Below are positions 7,771 through 16,267 of a stretch of DNA of 64,000 nt, in pieces. Every line of letters begins with the position of its first letter. The first letter of the stretch is position 1. This stretch comes from JAZDFC01 sp043808235 (GTDB taxonomy: Bacteria; Bacteroidota; Ignavibacteria; Ignavibacteriales; Melioribacteraceae), in contig JAZDFC010000019.1 of the NCBI GenBank assembly GCA_043808235.1, forward strand, positions 62,001 through 126,000, in the 5' to 3' direction. Under the pieces are notes generated by a model, which saw nothing but the letters and a program-made list of their open reading frames with translations, made no database searches and had not been told where the DNA came from. The position numbers were made by a program, and so were the translations under genes.

Positions 7771-10110
7771 TTATTCACTACGAAGTGAGTTAATAGGATT
7801 TGCAAACAACGATTTGATTGATTGCATTGTAATTGTTATAAATACTATTAGCGATACGATGAAAAACGATATTACAAACGGGAAATAACCGATATTTGCT
7901 TTGTATACAAACTCTTTGAGAAAGTAATCCAGGTAATTATAGCTCGATACAGCCGCCAAACAGAAACCGATGAGTATTACGAAAACAAATTCTTTTGAAA
8001 AATGAAGAATCAAATCGTTCATAGACGCACCGAGAACTTTTCTTATCGCAATTTCTTTTTCCCTTTTAATCATAAGAAGCGAAGACAACCCGGCAACGCC
8101 AAGCAGCGATAAAAATATACTGATAATAGATAATGCAACGAACAGTTTGCCGGCGACTATTTCGTCTTTATAATTTCGCAATATCGATTCGTTGAAAAAC
8201 GTATGAGAAAATATTCTATCCGGGAAAAATTCTTTCCACTTATTCCTAATCAAATTGAGCGCGGCAAGTTCGTTTTGTTTACTTACTTTAAATAAAAAAT
8301 TTGAAGTGGCAGTGGCAGGCGTAAACATAAACGGTGTGATTGAATCCCGGAGAGTTAAGAAAGTGAAATTCTTTGCCACGCCGATAATTCTATAATTTTT
8401 ATTTTCGCCCGGCACAACACTTCCAACCGGATTCTTGATATCGTACTTTTTTACGAAAGCTTCATTAACAACTATCGCTTCGCTTGTATCCGTTTGGAAT
8501 CGCTCCGTGTTAAATGACCTGCCGGAAAGTATCTTGATATTATTCATATCAAAATAATTATCGCTGACTTTATCCAAATAGCAAAAGTCGCTCAGTCCAT
8601 TTAAAGTGATCATTTCCAAATAAAAAGCGTCAATTACACCGGTGCCTCCGCTGAATGCCGAGGATTTAATAAGATTATTTTGTGCAATCGAATTATAAAA
8701 TAACCTGGATTTTGAATTGTCGCTATTCTCTCCCTGGTTATTATCCACAAGTATAATATCGTCATCATCATTGATATTATAGCTTGTGTTGATAAACCCG
8801 ATTTGCTTTGAAACCAGTATTGTCGTAATTAAGAAGAACAACGCAATCGAAAACTGTAAAGCAAGCATGCCCTTAACAGGAATATTTGAGTTTCGGCTGA
8901 TTATATTTTTCTTAAGAATTCGGGATTTGCTTAATTTCACAATCTTAGCTACAGGCAGCAGACCAATCAATAGCGAAACGCCGGCAAGCAAAGCCGCTAT
9001 TTCGAAGAGACTGTTTTTGATGAGATAAAATTCAATTCGTCTGTCGAAAAGGTAGCTAATGTTCGGGAGAATATAACTTAAAATCATCAGTGAAAATGAA
9101 AAAGCAAACGCGCAGATAACCGCCGATTCCATGAGGCTGCGGAGGAATATTTGGAAAACAGATGCACCGAGAATTCTTCTCATTCCTATTTCATTTAATT
9201 TCCTATCGATTTGATTGAAAGATATATTCGTATAATTTATTACAGCCGTTAAAAGTATGAAGAAAACAAAAACCGTGTACACAATCAGGTTGTTTATATT
9301 CCCTTTCGATTTAATTCCGTAATCCGTTTTTGAATATAAATGAATTCTCGAAAAAGGCTGGATGGCAAAAGAATGTTTTTCCATGTGTTTTTTTGTAAAC
9401 TGTTTCAATCTTGTTTCAAACGACAGTTTACTGATATTTCGCGGTAAATTAATATATACCGTTGTTAAATTATTACTCCAGTGAGTTTTCAATTGATTGT
9501 AGATAGAATAGGAACTCAACGATATCAGCGCGCTGAACTGCAGACTTGAATTTGCGGGCGGGTCGACTGCAACCCCGGTTACTTTATATTTACGACCATA
9601 CAGTTCTATGAATTGAAGATAGGAATCTTTGTCTCCCAAAACTTTTTTTGATAATGATTCGGTCAATACGATACTATTCGGTTCGGATAATGCGTCCTCA
9701 TTGTTTCCTTGAATCAACGGGAAAGAAAAATTTTTCAAAAAATTGTTGTCGGCGTAAAGTGCGGTTTCATCATAAAGATTATCACCAATCTTTATTTTGC
9801 TTATATCTGAAGTAACAACAACTCTGTTTTTTAATTCGGGGAAATCCAATTCCAAATTTTCGCCTAATGCCGACGGAGTTCTTTCGGAGATTAGCTGCTT
9901 GCCGCCGTTTTCGGCATCGTATTTAATTAATACCCGGTATAGCGAAGTTAAATCTTTGTGGAAACCGTCAAAACTTTTTTCGTTTTTGATGATAACTAGA
10001 AGTACTATCGCTACTGTTATTCCGATTGTCAGCCCAACTACATTGATTACGGTAGTGGTCTTGTTTTTCCAGAGACTTCTCAAAACAGATACTAAGTTAT
10101 TTCTAAACAT
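7771..10110 (-). CDS. ABC transporter permease, MacB/FtsX type, divergent (779 aa)
   Basis: It begins MFRNNLVSVLRSLWKNKTTT and has the FtsX layout (N-terminal helix, two periplasmic domains, membrane blocks with NEIGMRRILGAS and KEIAIRKVLGAS). It is the most divergent of the array: the usual LIACINFMNL segment reads ILLTAVINYTNISFNQ, and the C-terminus is NPINSLRSE instead of NPVDSLKYE. CGGAG lies before the ATG. It is followed after 16 bases by the small 100-residue gene. Upstream is a 185-base gap holding an inverted repeat, so it may be transcribed separately from the adaptor gene, although no -24/-12 promoter was seen in that gap. Confidence 0.92.
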   Translation of the reverse strand: MFRNNLVSVLRSLWKNKTTTVINVVGLTIGITVAIVLLVIIKNEKSFDGFHKDLTSLYRVLIKYDAENGGKQLISERTPSALGENLELDFPELKNRVVVTSDISKIKIGDNLYDETALYADNNFLKNFSFPLIQGNNEDALSEPNSIVLTESLSKKVLGDKDSYLQFIELYGRKYKVTGVAVDPPANSSLQFSALISLSSYSIYNQLKTHWSNNLTTVYINLPRNISKLSFETRLKQFTKKHMEKHSFAIQPFSRIHLYSKTDYGIKSKGNINNLIVYTVFVFFILLTAVINYTNISFNQIDRKLNEIGMRRILGASVFQIFLRSLMESAVICAFAFSFSLMILSYILPNISYLFDRRIEFYLIKNSLFEIAALLAGVSLLIGLLPVAKIVKLSKSRILKKNIISRNSNIPVKGMLALQFSIALFFLITTILVSKQIGFINTSYNINDDDDIILVDNNQGENSDNSKSRLFYNSIAQNNLIKSSAFSGGTGVIDAFYLEMITLNGLSDFCYLDKVSDNYFDMNNIKILSGRSFNTERFQTDTSEAIVVNEAFVKKYDIKNPVGSVVPGENKNYRIIGVAKNFTFLTLRDSITPFMFTPATATSNFLFKVSKQNELAALNLIRNKWKEFFPDRIFSHTFFNESILRNYKDEIVAGKLFVALSIISIFLSLLGVAGLSSLLMIKREKEIAIRKVLGASMNDLILHFSKEFVFVILIGFCLAAVSSYNYLDYFLKEFVYKANIGYFPFVISFFIVSLIVFITITMQSIKSLFANPINSLRSE

Positions 10111-10166
10111 AAACGCTCCGAATTGTTTTGTAACGAGTTAGTCTTAAATGTACTTTATAAACAAAC

Positions 10167-10256
10167 CTTTGTGTCCTGGTGCCTTTGTGGCAAATGATAT
10201 AATTTTATTTGATTAGTAAAATATTCTTTGCGCCACCAAGTCACTAAGACACCAAG
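10167..10256. repeat. Imperfect inverted repeat in the intergenic gap
   Basis: Left arm 10167-10194 and right arm 10227-10256 are diverged inverted copies of the same roughly 28-base phrase (left CTTTGTGTCCTGGTGCC..., right read on the minus strand CTTGGTGTCTTAGTGAC...GTGGC). The intervening 32 bases are AT-rich. Elements of this 'TGTCTTAGTG...GTGGC' kind look like short dispersed palindromic repeats. A transcript could fold here, so it may affect read-through between the permease genes on either side. Confidence 0.6.
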
Positions 10257-10295
10257 AAAACTGCTTTCGCGACAACCTCTTTTAGTTAATTATTA

Positions 10296-12737
10296 CTATT
10301 CATATTTTAAACTATCAACCGGGTTTGAAGTGGCGGCTTTTACTGCCTGGTAACTTACGGTTGTAAGTGCAATTACCAACGCCAGCACGCCGGAAGAAAT
10401 AAAAATCCACCAGCCCATATAAATTCTGTATGCAAAATCTTCGAGCCAATTATTCATAATATAATAAGCAACCGGAAAGGCGATTAGGTTTGCAAGTATT
10501 ACCCATTTAGTAAATTCTTTTGAGAGAAGAATTATGATTTCCGATATCGAAGCGCCGAGCACTTTGCGGATTCCGATTTCCTTTACTCTCTGTTCGGTTA
10601 CAAAAGCAGCGAGGCCAAACAAACCGAGACACGCAATAAAAATTGCGAGGAACGAAAAGACTGTAGTAATATCCCCGATTTTCTGTTCGGCTCTGTACAT
10701 CCGCGCTATATTTTCATCGATGAATGTACATCGGATATTCTCGTTTTCAACATATTCTTTCCAGAGCTTTTCGATTGAAGAAATTGTGCTGCCGATATCG
10801 TTCGAACTAACGCGAATTGTTAAAATGGTTGACGCCTGCCGCACCGAACTAAGATGAAATACAAGCGGGCGGATAGTTGAATGAAGAGATTCGTAATTAA
10901 AATCTTTAACTACACCGATGATGTTATATCGCTGCATCCCAGTAAAAACATCCAGTTTGGTTAAAAATCTTCCAACCGGGTTTGCAGCTTTGCATTCTTT
11001 AACTGCGGCTTCGTTCATCACTACCGCGTCAATATCTGTTGAAAAATCTTTCGAGAAAAATCTTCCTTCCGTTAATTTGATTTGGTATGTCTTTGCGAAA
11101 TCATAATCGACGTCGAGATACTGTGTTGTGAATACATCGGCCCCGGAAGTTTTGTTGTACAGGTATCCGTTCCCCGGTATTCCGGATTGGAACATGAGCG
11201 ATGAGGCTGTGGAAGAAACAACGTTCGGGATATTCTGCAAATCATATTTGAATGCTTCGATTCGTTTGCCGAGTGATGATGCATTATTAATTGCAATCAA
11301 ATGTTCTTTATTAAAACCAAGATTTTTATTTTGAATGAAATCAAGCTGGCTTTTAATTACGAGTGTGCCGATTATTAAAGTAATCGAAATTGCAAACTGA
11401 ATAATTACAAGCAAGCTTCGCAACATGCTTTTACGGCTTTTCTTCGCAGTATTCGATTTCATTATTTGCACCGGTCGGAACGATGATAAATAAAACGCCG
11501 GGTAGCTGCCGGATATTATTCCGATAACAATTGTGAATAATATCAGCAAAGGAATCGTATGCAGATTAAAAAACTCCAGCTTCAAATCTCTTTCGATAAA
11601 ATCATTGAATGCGGGAAGGGCAAATTGAAGCAGTACAAGCGCAAGTAAAACCGAAAGGAAACACATGAAAATCGACTCGGTGATAAACTGCCAAATCAGT
11701 TTTGATTTATCGGAGCCGAGTGTTTTCCGGATACCGACTTCCTTTGCGCGCTTTTCCGAACGTGCAGTGGCGAGGTTCATAAAATTTATTATCGCAATAA
11801 GAAGAATGAATCCGCCGATGGCAAGAAAAATGTACGTATAAGAGATATCGCTTTTTCTTGTGTTCCCCCATTCGGTGTTCATATCAACGCCGTAGTCGCT
11901 GCGGGAATAAAGATAAATTGATGTCAAAGGTTGAACGTGGTATTCGTACCGGTTACCTTTTCTGTAAAAGTCTTCCATTGAAAAACCAAGTATCGAAGCG
12001 GCTTGCGGCCCTAAGTAATTTAAAACTATCTGCTTCATCTTGTTTTCAAATTCTTTTGGATTCGTTCCATCCTTTAATACAATGTACGTTGTGTACCATA
12101 AGTCCAGCCAGTTTTCTTTTTCGGAAATGGGGTAAGTGGACATTGATAATAAATAGTTGCAACTGAAATGAGATTTCTTCGGGAAGTTTTTCATTACACC
12201 GGTTACCAAAAAAGTTGCCGTATCGTAAACCGTGATTGTTTTCCACAAAGGATTTTCTTTACCGAAATATTTCTTCGCCGCAGTTTCCGAAATTACAATC
12301 GAGTTTGGTTTTACGAGCGCCGTTTTAGCGTCGCCGGCTATTAACGGTAAAGTGAATATATCAAAGAAAGTTGAGTCGGCGGTGTAAACATCATTTTCAC
12401 GAAAGACTTTGTTGCCGTAACGAAAATTAAATTGACCGAAGTAACCAACCCTTGAAAAGTTTTCGACTTCGGGGAAATCTTTTTTCAATACATGACCGAG
12501 CGGAGCTGGAGTTTTTGAATTAACCGATCCCTGACCGTTTACTTCGGAATCAACAAGTAAACGATAAATGTTATAGGCTTTCTCATTGAATTTATCGTAA
12601 CCGAATTCATCTAAAATAAAAAGACTGATAGTGATAAAACACGTGATGCCGACAGCCAGCCCGGCAATATTTATAAATGAGAAAACTTTGTATCGTAGTG
12701 TATTTCGTAAAATTATTTTGAAAAAATTTTGAAACAT
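10296..12737 (-). CDS. ABC transporter permease, MacB/FtsX type (813 aa)
   Basis: FtsX-type permease beginning MFQNFFKIILRNTLRYKVFS. It has an N-terminal helix (about 20-42), a MacB_PCD domain, a membrane block with FILLIAIINFMNLATARSEK and KEVGIRKTLGSD, a second periplasmic domain, and a C-terminal block with KEIGIRKVLGAS. It ends NPVDSLKYE. CGGAGAATTC precedes the ATG. It follows the 74-residue membrane protein by 15 bases and the adaptor gene shortly before that, so these three are certainly one operon and this permease is the best candidate for the direct partner of the adaptor. Export substrate unknown. Confidence 0.93.
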   Translation of the reverse strand: MFQNFFKIILRNTLRYKVFSFINIAGLAVGITCFITISLFILDEFGYDKFNEKAYNIYRLLVDSEVNGQGSVNSKTPAPLGHVLKKDFPEVENFSRVGYFGQFNFRYGNKVFRENDVYTADSTFFDIFTLPLIAGDAKTALVKPNSIVISETAAKKYFGKENPLWKTITVYDTATFLVTGVMKNFPKKSHFSCNYLLSMSTYPISEKENWLDLWYTTYIVLKDGTNPKEFENKMKQIVLNYLGPQAASILGFSMEDFYRKGNRYEYHVQPLTSIYLYSRSDYGVDMNTEWGNTRKSDISYTYIFLAIGGFILLIAIINFMNLATARSEKRAKEVGIRKTLGSDKSKLIWQFITESIFMCFLSVLLALVLLQFALPAFNDFIERDLKLEFFNLHTIPLLILFTIVIGIISGSYPAFYLSSFRPVQIMKSNTAKKSRKSMLRSLLVIIQFAISITLIIGTLVIKSQLDFIQNKNLGFNKEHLIAINNASSLGKRIEAFKYDLQNIPNVVSSTASSLMFQSGIPGNGYLYNKTSGADVFTTQYLDVDYDFAKTYQIKLTEGRFFSKDFSTDIDAVVMNEAAVKECKAANPVGRFLTKLDVFTGMQRYNIIGVVKDFNYESLHSTIRPLVFHLSSVRQASTILTIRVSSNDIGSTISSIEKLWKEYVENENIRCTFIDENIARMYRAEQKIGDITTVFSFLAIFIACLGLFGLAAFVTEQRVKEIGIRKVLGASISEIIILLSKEFTKWVILANLIAFPVAYYIMNNWLEDFAYRIYMGWWIFISSGVLALVIALTTVSYQAVKAATSNPVDSLKYE

Positions 12738-12752
12738 GAATTCTCCGTATTT

Positions 12753-12977
12753 CTAATTCAATATATCAGCGGATGACTTTGGGTGAATGAATTTTTCTTT
12801 TATCAAATTATAGCCGAAGATGAATAACGAAACAGATGTGAAAATAATTGCGGCGTAAATGAGCGTATTCAAATCGATTTCGATTCTGAGCATGTTTTCG
12901 TCACGGTTGCAGCTTATCCCGAGTTTGCTCGAGACAAGTGATATAATTTTCATGCTGTTTTGAAACAATCCGTTCAT
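12753..12977 (-). CDS. Small single-span membrane protein of unknown function (74 aa)
   Basis: A 74-residue protein with AAGGAGTTCGAAG before the ATG, lying 12 bases after the adaptor gene and 15 bases before a permease gene. One clear membrane helix is present at about residues 37-55 (LIYAAIIFTSVSLFIFGY), preceded by a polar N-terminal part with two cysteines-free turns apart from C23, and followed by a basic tail (KEKFIHPKSS). I do not recognise the family. The location between adaptor and permease suggests a small accessory subunit of the export complex. This is inference from context only. Confidence 0.7.
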   Translation of the reverse strand: MNGLFQNSMKIISLVSSKLGISCNRDENMLRIEIDLNTLIYAAIIFTSVSLFIFGYNLIKEKFIHPKSSADILN

Positions 12978-12989
12978 CTTCGAACTCCT

Positions 12990-14240
12990 TTATTGCAAAA
13001 CCAATTTTTCATAATCGACATAATTATCATACGATGAGGTAACAACTTTCTCGCCTTCTTTCAATCCTTCAAGCACTTCGTAATACTGCGGATTCTGTCT
13101 TCCGATTTTAATATTCCTCCTTTCGGCAAGTGCGCCGGATTTATCAACAACAAAAATCCATTGTCCGCCTGTGGTTGAATAAAATCCGCCGCTTTCAACA
13201 AGCAATGCATCGGACAAACCGCCAAGCTGTAACTTCACATGCACGGTTTGACCGCGACGGATTCCGTTTGGTTGTTCATCGGTGAATAACATATCAACAT
13301 AAAACCTTCCGTTTGTAACCTGCGGAAAAACAGTTTTGATGACAAGCGTATAAGTTTTCCCGTCGAACTCGTATTCACCGGTTTGTCCAGCGCGTACCCG
13401 TGCAATATAATGTTCATCAATTTCCGTCCGCACTTTGAATGAATCAATGTTGTCAATCTGTCCGAGACGGAATCCGCCCGGAACCGATTGCCCGATTTCA
13501 ATATTGAGCGACGACAACTGACCTTTTATAGGCGCCCGCACAGTTAAGTTTGCAAGCTGGTTTTCAACGAGCGTTAAATAATTTTTAGACATTGTTACAT
13601 TCGATTCGTTTTGCTGCATTATCTGTTTTAATGTAAGTGAATCCCGTTTTAGTGCTTCGAGCACCAGCGCTTTGCTTTTCAGTGATGTTTCGTACTGGTC
13701 TTTGCTTTGCTCGTATTCGTTTTTCGAAATTAATCCTTTATCGAAAAGCGCTTTGTTGTTTTTATATACTCTTTCCTGGCTTAGCAGTCCGAGATTTATA
13801 TTTAGCAATTGATCCTGCCTACTCAATAAATTTTGTTCAAAAGTAAGTTTCGCCTGGCGCTCCATACTTTCAGCCTGCAGAAAACCTGACTGGGTTTGCA
13901 TTACCTGCAACGATAAATTCGGATTGTCTAATTTTATTATCGGGTCGTTGGCATTCAACATCGCGCCTTCTTCAACATACTTTTCGATAACTTTTCCGCC
14001 ATCGGGTAAATCGAGATAAAAAGTCTGGATTGGTTCAACAGTTCCGGTTACCGGGATGTATTCCTGGAACGGGGCTTTGGTTACTTCGGAGATTGCTATT
14101 CTTTCCTTTTCAACATTCAACTTGCGGCTCTGGTCGCTGAGTACGAAAGTGTAAAATGTGAACAGAACAAACACAGCTATTAATGAATACATTGCGATTT
14201 TCTTTGCTGTCCATTTTTTCTTTTCTATCGGCTTATCCAT
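12990..14240 (-). CDS. Periplasmic adaptor (HlyD/MacA-type membrane fusion protein)
   Basis: A 416-residue membrane-anchored adaptor that would link inner-membrane permeases to an outer-membrane channel. It has a signal anchor at about 15-36 (IAMYSLIAVFVLFTFYTF), a barrel/lipoyl half (VEEGAMLNANDPIIKLDN), a long helical hairpin (about 115-230), the second lipoyl half (VRAPIKGQLSSLNIEIGQSV) and C-terminal barrel domains ending DNYVDYEKLVLQ. An in-frame TTG at 14273 is possible, but that TTG is the -12 element of the sigma-54 promoter, so the ATG at 14240 is the likely start, leaving a leader of about 20 bases. It heads the minus-strand operon. Confidence 0.9.
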   Translation of the reverse strand: MDKPIEKKKWTAKKIAMYSLIAVFVLFTFYTFVLSDQSRKLNVEKERIAISEVTKAPFQEYIPVTGTVEPIQTFYLDLPDGGKVIEKYVEEGAMLNANDPIIKLDNPNLSLQVMQTQSGFLQAESMERQAKLTFEQNLLSRQDQLLNINLGLLSQERVYKNNKALFDKGLISKNEYEQSKDQYETSLKSKALVLEALKRDSLTLKQIMQQNESNVTMSKNYLTLVENQLANLTVRAPIKGQLSSLNIEIGQSVPGGFRLGQIDNIDSFKVRTEIDEHYIARVRAGQTGEYEFDGKTYTLVIKTVFPQVTNGRFYVDMLFTDEQPNGIRRGQTVHVKLQLGGLSDALLVESGGFYSTTGGQWIFVVDKSGALAERRNIKIGRQNPQYYEVLEGLKEGEKVVTSSYDNYVDYEKLVLQ

Positions 14241-14268
14241 TTCAAATCCATTATTTTTTGAGGGAATA

Positions 14269-14284
14269 TTCAACTACCGTACCA
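14269..14284 (-). promoter_or_regulatory. Sigma-54 (-24/-12) promoter of the adaptor operon
   Basis: Minus strand: TGGTACG-GTAG-TTGAA, close to consensus TGGCACG-N4-TTGCW. The spacing is correct and it lies 52 bases downstream of palindrome pair B. Transcription would begin near 14260, so the annotated start at 14240 is just inside the transcript. Confidence 0.6.
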
Positions 14285-14335
14285 CTGGAAAAAGGATGAG
14301 ATTCTGAGGAATTTTTGAAAATATATAAACGAAGT

Positions 14336-14371
14336 TGTTCGCATGCGGGCAGTGGTGTCCGAAACCGGACA
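14336..14371. promoter_or_regulatory. Tandem palindromic activator site, copy B
   Basis: Plus strand: TGTTCG-CATG-CGGGCA, spacer GTGG, then TGTCCG-AAAC-CGGACA, a perfect 6-bp inverted repeat. Same 16-4-16 architecture as copies A and C. It lies upstream of the adaptor operon promoter. Inferred target of the response regulator at 16425. Confidence 0.7.
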
Positions 14372-14465
14372 AATAATTTTGAGCGAAGCGAAGAATCTCC
14401 TACTCAATTATATCCTGAATTTATTTCTTCTTTGATTGATATTAAAATTATGAAGAGTATTTTCT

Positions 14466-14533
14466 GCCACTAATTGCACGAATCTACACGAATTTTAATC
14501 TAATAATTAGTGAAAATTTGTGAAATTCGTGGC
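14466..14533. repeat. Imperfect inverted repeat with GCCAC ends
   Basis: Left arm from 14466 (GCCACTAATTGCACGAATCT...) and right arm ending 14533 (minus strand GCCACGAATTTCACAAATTT...) pair over about 29 bases with mismatches. Within each arm the unit CAC-N-AAT recurs about every 10-11 bases. It lies in the 434-base gap (14274-14707) between the adaptor operon and the Phd gene. The rest of that gap holds only the activator site, the promoter, and AT-rich DNA. Confidence 0.6.
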
Positions 14534-14707
14534 GATGAATTTAGTCCAAAGTAAATTTGTGCTCAACGTTTATTTCACTGCAAGTTATTCTCCGAACTGT
14601 TAAGAGAAAAGTGGGAGAGTTTATTCTGTCAGAATAGCTTTCAATAAAGATAATTGAATTCGACCACATAAAGGGCTATATTTTGGTCGAGAATTAAAAG
14701 GACTAAA

Positions 14708-15010
14708 ATGAAGTTCAGCGAATCCGTAAAACCGATAAGTTACCTGAAAACACACGCTTCGGAAGTTGTGCGTAATGTTTCGGAGAATAGGCAGACATTA
14801 ATAATAACGCATAACGGCGAAGCAAAAGTTGTTCTGCAGGATGTGAAAGTCTATGAAGAAACGCAAGAAAGTATTGCTTTGCTAAAAATTCTTGCCTTAA
14901 GCGGGAAGGAAATTAAGAAAGGTAATTATAAGACATTCGAGCAAACTTTTTCAGATATACGAAACCGTATCGATGAATTTAAACGGGAACAACGTGAAAT
15001 TCAAAGTTAA
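14708..15010 (+). CDS. Antitoxin of the Phd/YefM family
   Basis: A 100-residue protein with the Phd/YefM N-terminal DNA-binding pattern: KFSESVKPISYLKTHASEVV, then a strand pair RQTLIITHNGEAKVVLQDVK and YEETQESIALLKIL. The C-terminal part (about 65-100) is helical and charged, as expected for toxin wrapping. Phd antitoxins repress their own operon and bind the toxin. AAGGA lies before the ATG. Its 3' end overlaps the following ParE/RelE-like gene, as is normal for such pairs. Confidence 0.9.
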   Translation: MKFSESVKPISYLKTHASEVVRNVSENRQTLIITHNGEAKVVLQDVKVYEETQESIALLKILALSGKEIKKGNYKTFEQTFSDIRNRIDEFKREQREIQS

Positions 15011-15320
15011 CTTCACAGCATCCGCCGAAAAAGATTTATTCGAAATCTACAAATATGTTTATTTGAATGATTCGGAGGAAAAGGCAGAGAAGTTATTTTT
15101 GAAATTAAAAGAGAAGTGTTATTTTTTGCAAGAATACCCGCATCGAGGTCACGTTCCTCCCGAATTAAGTTTACTGGGGATTGATGATTTTTTAGAACTT
15201 CACTACAAACCTTACCGTATTATTTATCAAATCATTGAGAAAGTAGTTTTCATCCATTGCGTTCTCGATGGTCGCCGGGACATGCAAAAACTTTTGCAGG
15301 AAAGGCTAATGCGGGAATAA
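14994..15320 (+). CDS. Toxin of the ParE/RelE superfamily
   Basis: A protein of about 108 residues with the ParE/RelE fold signature: KVNFTASAEKDLFEIYKYV, a helical middle, then GHVPPELSLLGIDDFLELHY, KPYRIIYQIIEKVVFIHCVLDGRRDMQKLLQERLM. Family members poison DNA gyrase (ParE) or cleave mRNA on ribosomes (RelE). The PYRIIYQI and VLDGRRD segments fit ParE better. I place the start at GTG 14994, with CGGGAAC just before it and first residues aligning with the family. An ATG at 14973 is in frame but lacks a ribosome site. The overlap with the antitoxin supports coupled translation. Confidence 0.88.
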   Translation: MKFKVNFTASAEKDLFEIYKYVYLNDSEEKAEKLFLKLKEKCYFLQEYPHRGHVPPELSLLGIDDFLELHYKPYRIIYQIIEKVVFIHCVLDGRRDMQKLLQERLMRE

Positions 15321-15470
15321 AGAATATTTACACAATTTTAAGAAACAGATGTTTGAATCCTTTCACAATCCAATTCTTTGTTTTATTGCTCCCCTAAATT
15401 GCTACACTTTACTTCAATAATGAATTGCCGTATATTTGTAAGCAACAGTACGTCACAACTTGAGAATAAC

Positions 15471-15713
15471 ATGCAAACGAAATTAACTTTGAGAATGGAT
15501 AAAGAAACCATTGAAAAAGCAAAGCGAATTTCCCGTGTTAGACGAAAATCCGTTTCACAGTTGGTAGCGGATTTTATTAAGAGGGAAGATATTTCCGAAT
15601 CTCTATACGAAATTGAAATATCACCGCTAGTAAAGAAAATGAGAGGTTTGCTTAAGGATGAAGAAGTAACATCCGATGAATATTACGATTATCTTGAAGC
15701 GAAGCACAAATGA
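15471..15713 (+). CDS. Ribbon-helix-helix-like antitoxin (VapB role, DUF6364-like)
   Basis: About 80 residues starting MQTKLTLRMDKETIEKAKRI, then RRKSVSQLVADFIK: a basic N-terminal strand followed by two helices, as in ribbon-helix-helix DNA-binding antitoxins. The C-terminal part is acidic (KDEEVTSDEYYDYLEAK). A longer frame opens at 15378, but the ATG at 15471 has GAGAATAAC before it and fits the domain start. The stop overlaps the PIN gene start as ATGA. With the PIN protein it forms a VapBC-type pair, the antitoxin binding operator DNA and blocking the nuclease. Confidence 0.88.
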   Translation: MQTKLTLRMDKETIEKAKRISRVRRKSVSQLVADFIKREDISESLYEIEISPLVKKMRGLLKDEEVTSDEYYDYLEAKHK

Positions 15714-16123
15714 AAATTCTCATTGATACCAATACTTTACTCGACCTTTTTTTAGACCGAATGCCTTTCTCCGAATCGGCGGCTCAATTAATTTCGTTAA
15801 TTGAGATGAAAAGAATAACAGGATGTATTTCCGCTACTTCTGTAACAACAATTGCTTATTACCTTCAAAAATATTTGGAGAAAGAAAAAAGCCGGGAAGC
15901 AATGAAGGAGATACTTAGCTTATTTGAAGTCGCCGAAATAAACAAAAAAATATTAATTGCGGCTCAGAAATCAGAGTTCAATGATTTTGAGGATGCGGTT
16001 ATTTATGAAGCGGCGAAGGCGGAAAAAGTTGAAGCCATAGTTACAAGAAATAAAAATGATTTTGAGCCATCAAAAATTTCTGTATTTAACGCTGAAGAAT
16101 TTTTAAACTACTTGAAAAAATAA
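15710..16123 (+). CDS. PIN-domain ribonuclease toxin (VapC type)
   Basis: A 137-residue PIN-domain protein. The first acidic residue is in MKILIDTNTLLDLFLDR (D6), with a middle glutamate region and the C-terminal acidic cluster FNDFEDAVIYEAAKAEKVEAIVTRNKNDF. This is the usual magnesium-binding set of VapC nucleases, which cut tRNA or rRNA. Translation is coupled to the antitoxin by the ATGA overlap. It ends in the 301-base gap before the response regulator. Confidence 0.9.
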   Translation: MKILIDTNTLLDLFLDRMPFSESAAQLISLIEMKRITGCISATSVTTIAYYLQKYLEKEKSREAMKEILSLFEVAEINKKILIAAQKSEFNDFEDAVIYEAAKAEKVEAIVTRNKNDFEPSKISVFNAEEFLNYLKK

Positions 16124-16163
16124 ATTATGCTTTATCCCTCCTAATCTCTTTTATTTGGTCTTG

Positions 16164-16199
16164 TGTTCATTTGCGTTCACATGTGTCCGCTACCGGACA
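16164..16199. promoter_or_regulatory. Tandem palindromic activator site, copy C
   Basis: Plus strand: TGTTCA-TTTG-CGTTCA, spacer CATG, then TGTCCG-CTAC-CGGACA. The second half is a perfect inverted repeat. Spacing (16-4-16) equals copies A and B. It lies 40 bases before a -24/-12 promoter and 225 bases before the regulator gene, which suggests autoregulation. Confidence 0.65.
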
Positions 16200-16238
16200 T
16201 TTTCTATTTGATTTAATGATTTTTTGAACGATTTTGCG

Positions 16239-16254
16239 TGGAGCGATTTTTGTT
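16239..16254 (+). promoter_or_regulatory. Sigma-54 (-24/-12) promoter of the regulator-kinase operon
   Basis: TGGAGCG-ATTT-TTGTT keeps GG, the spacing and the TTG of the -12 box, with a weaker -24 box than the adaptor promoter. It is followed by a leader of about 160 bases containing an AT-rich inverted repeat. Confidence 0.45.
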
Positions 16255-16267
16255 CAAAGAATAAATC

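Noticed and set aside
14240..14273. TTG start for the adaptor at 14273
   Set aside because: The TTG is the -12 element of the sigma-54 promoter, so it lies upstream of the expected transcript start. ATG 14240 was chosen.
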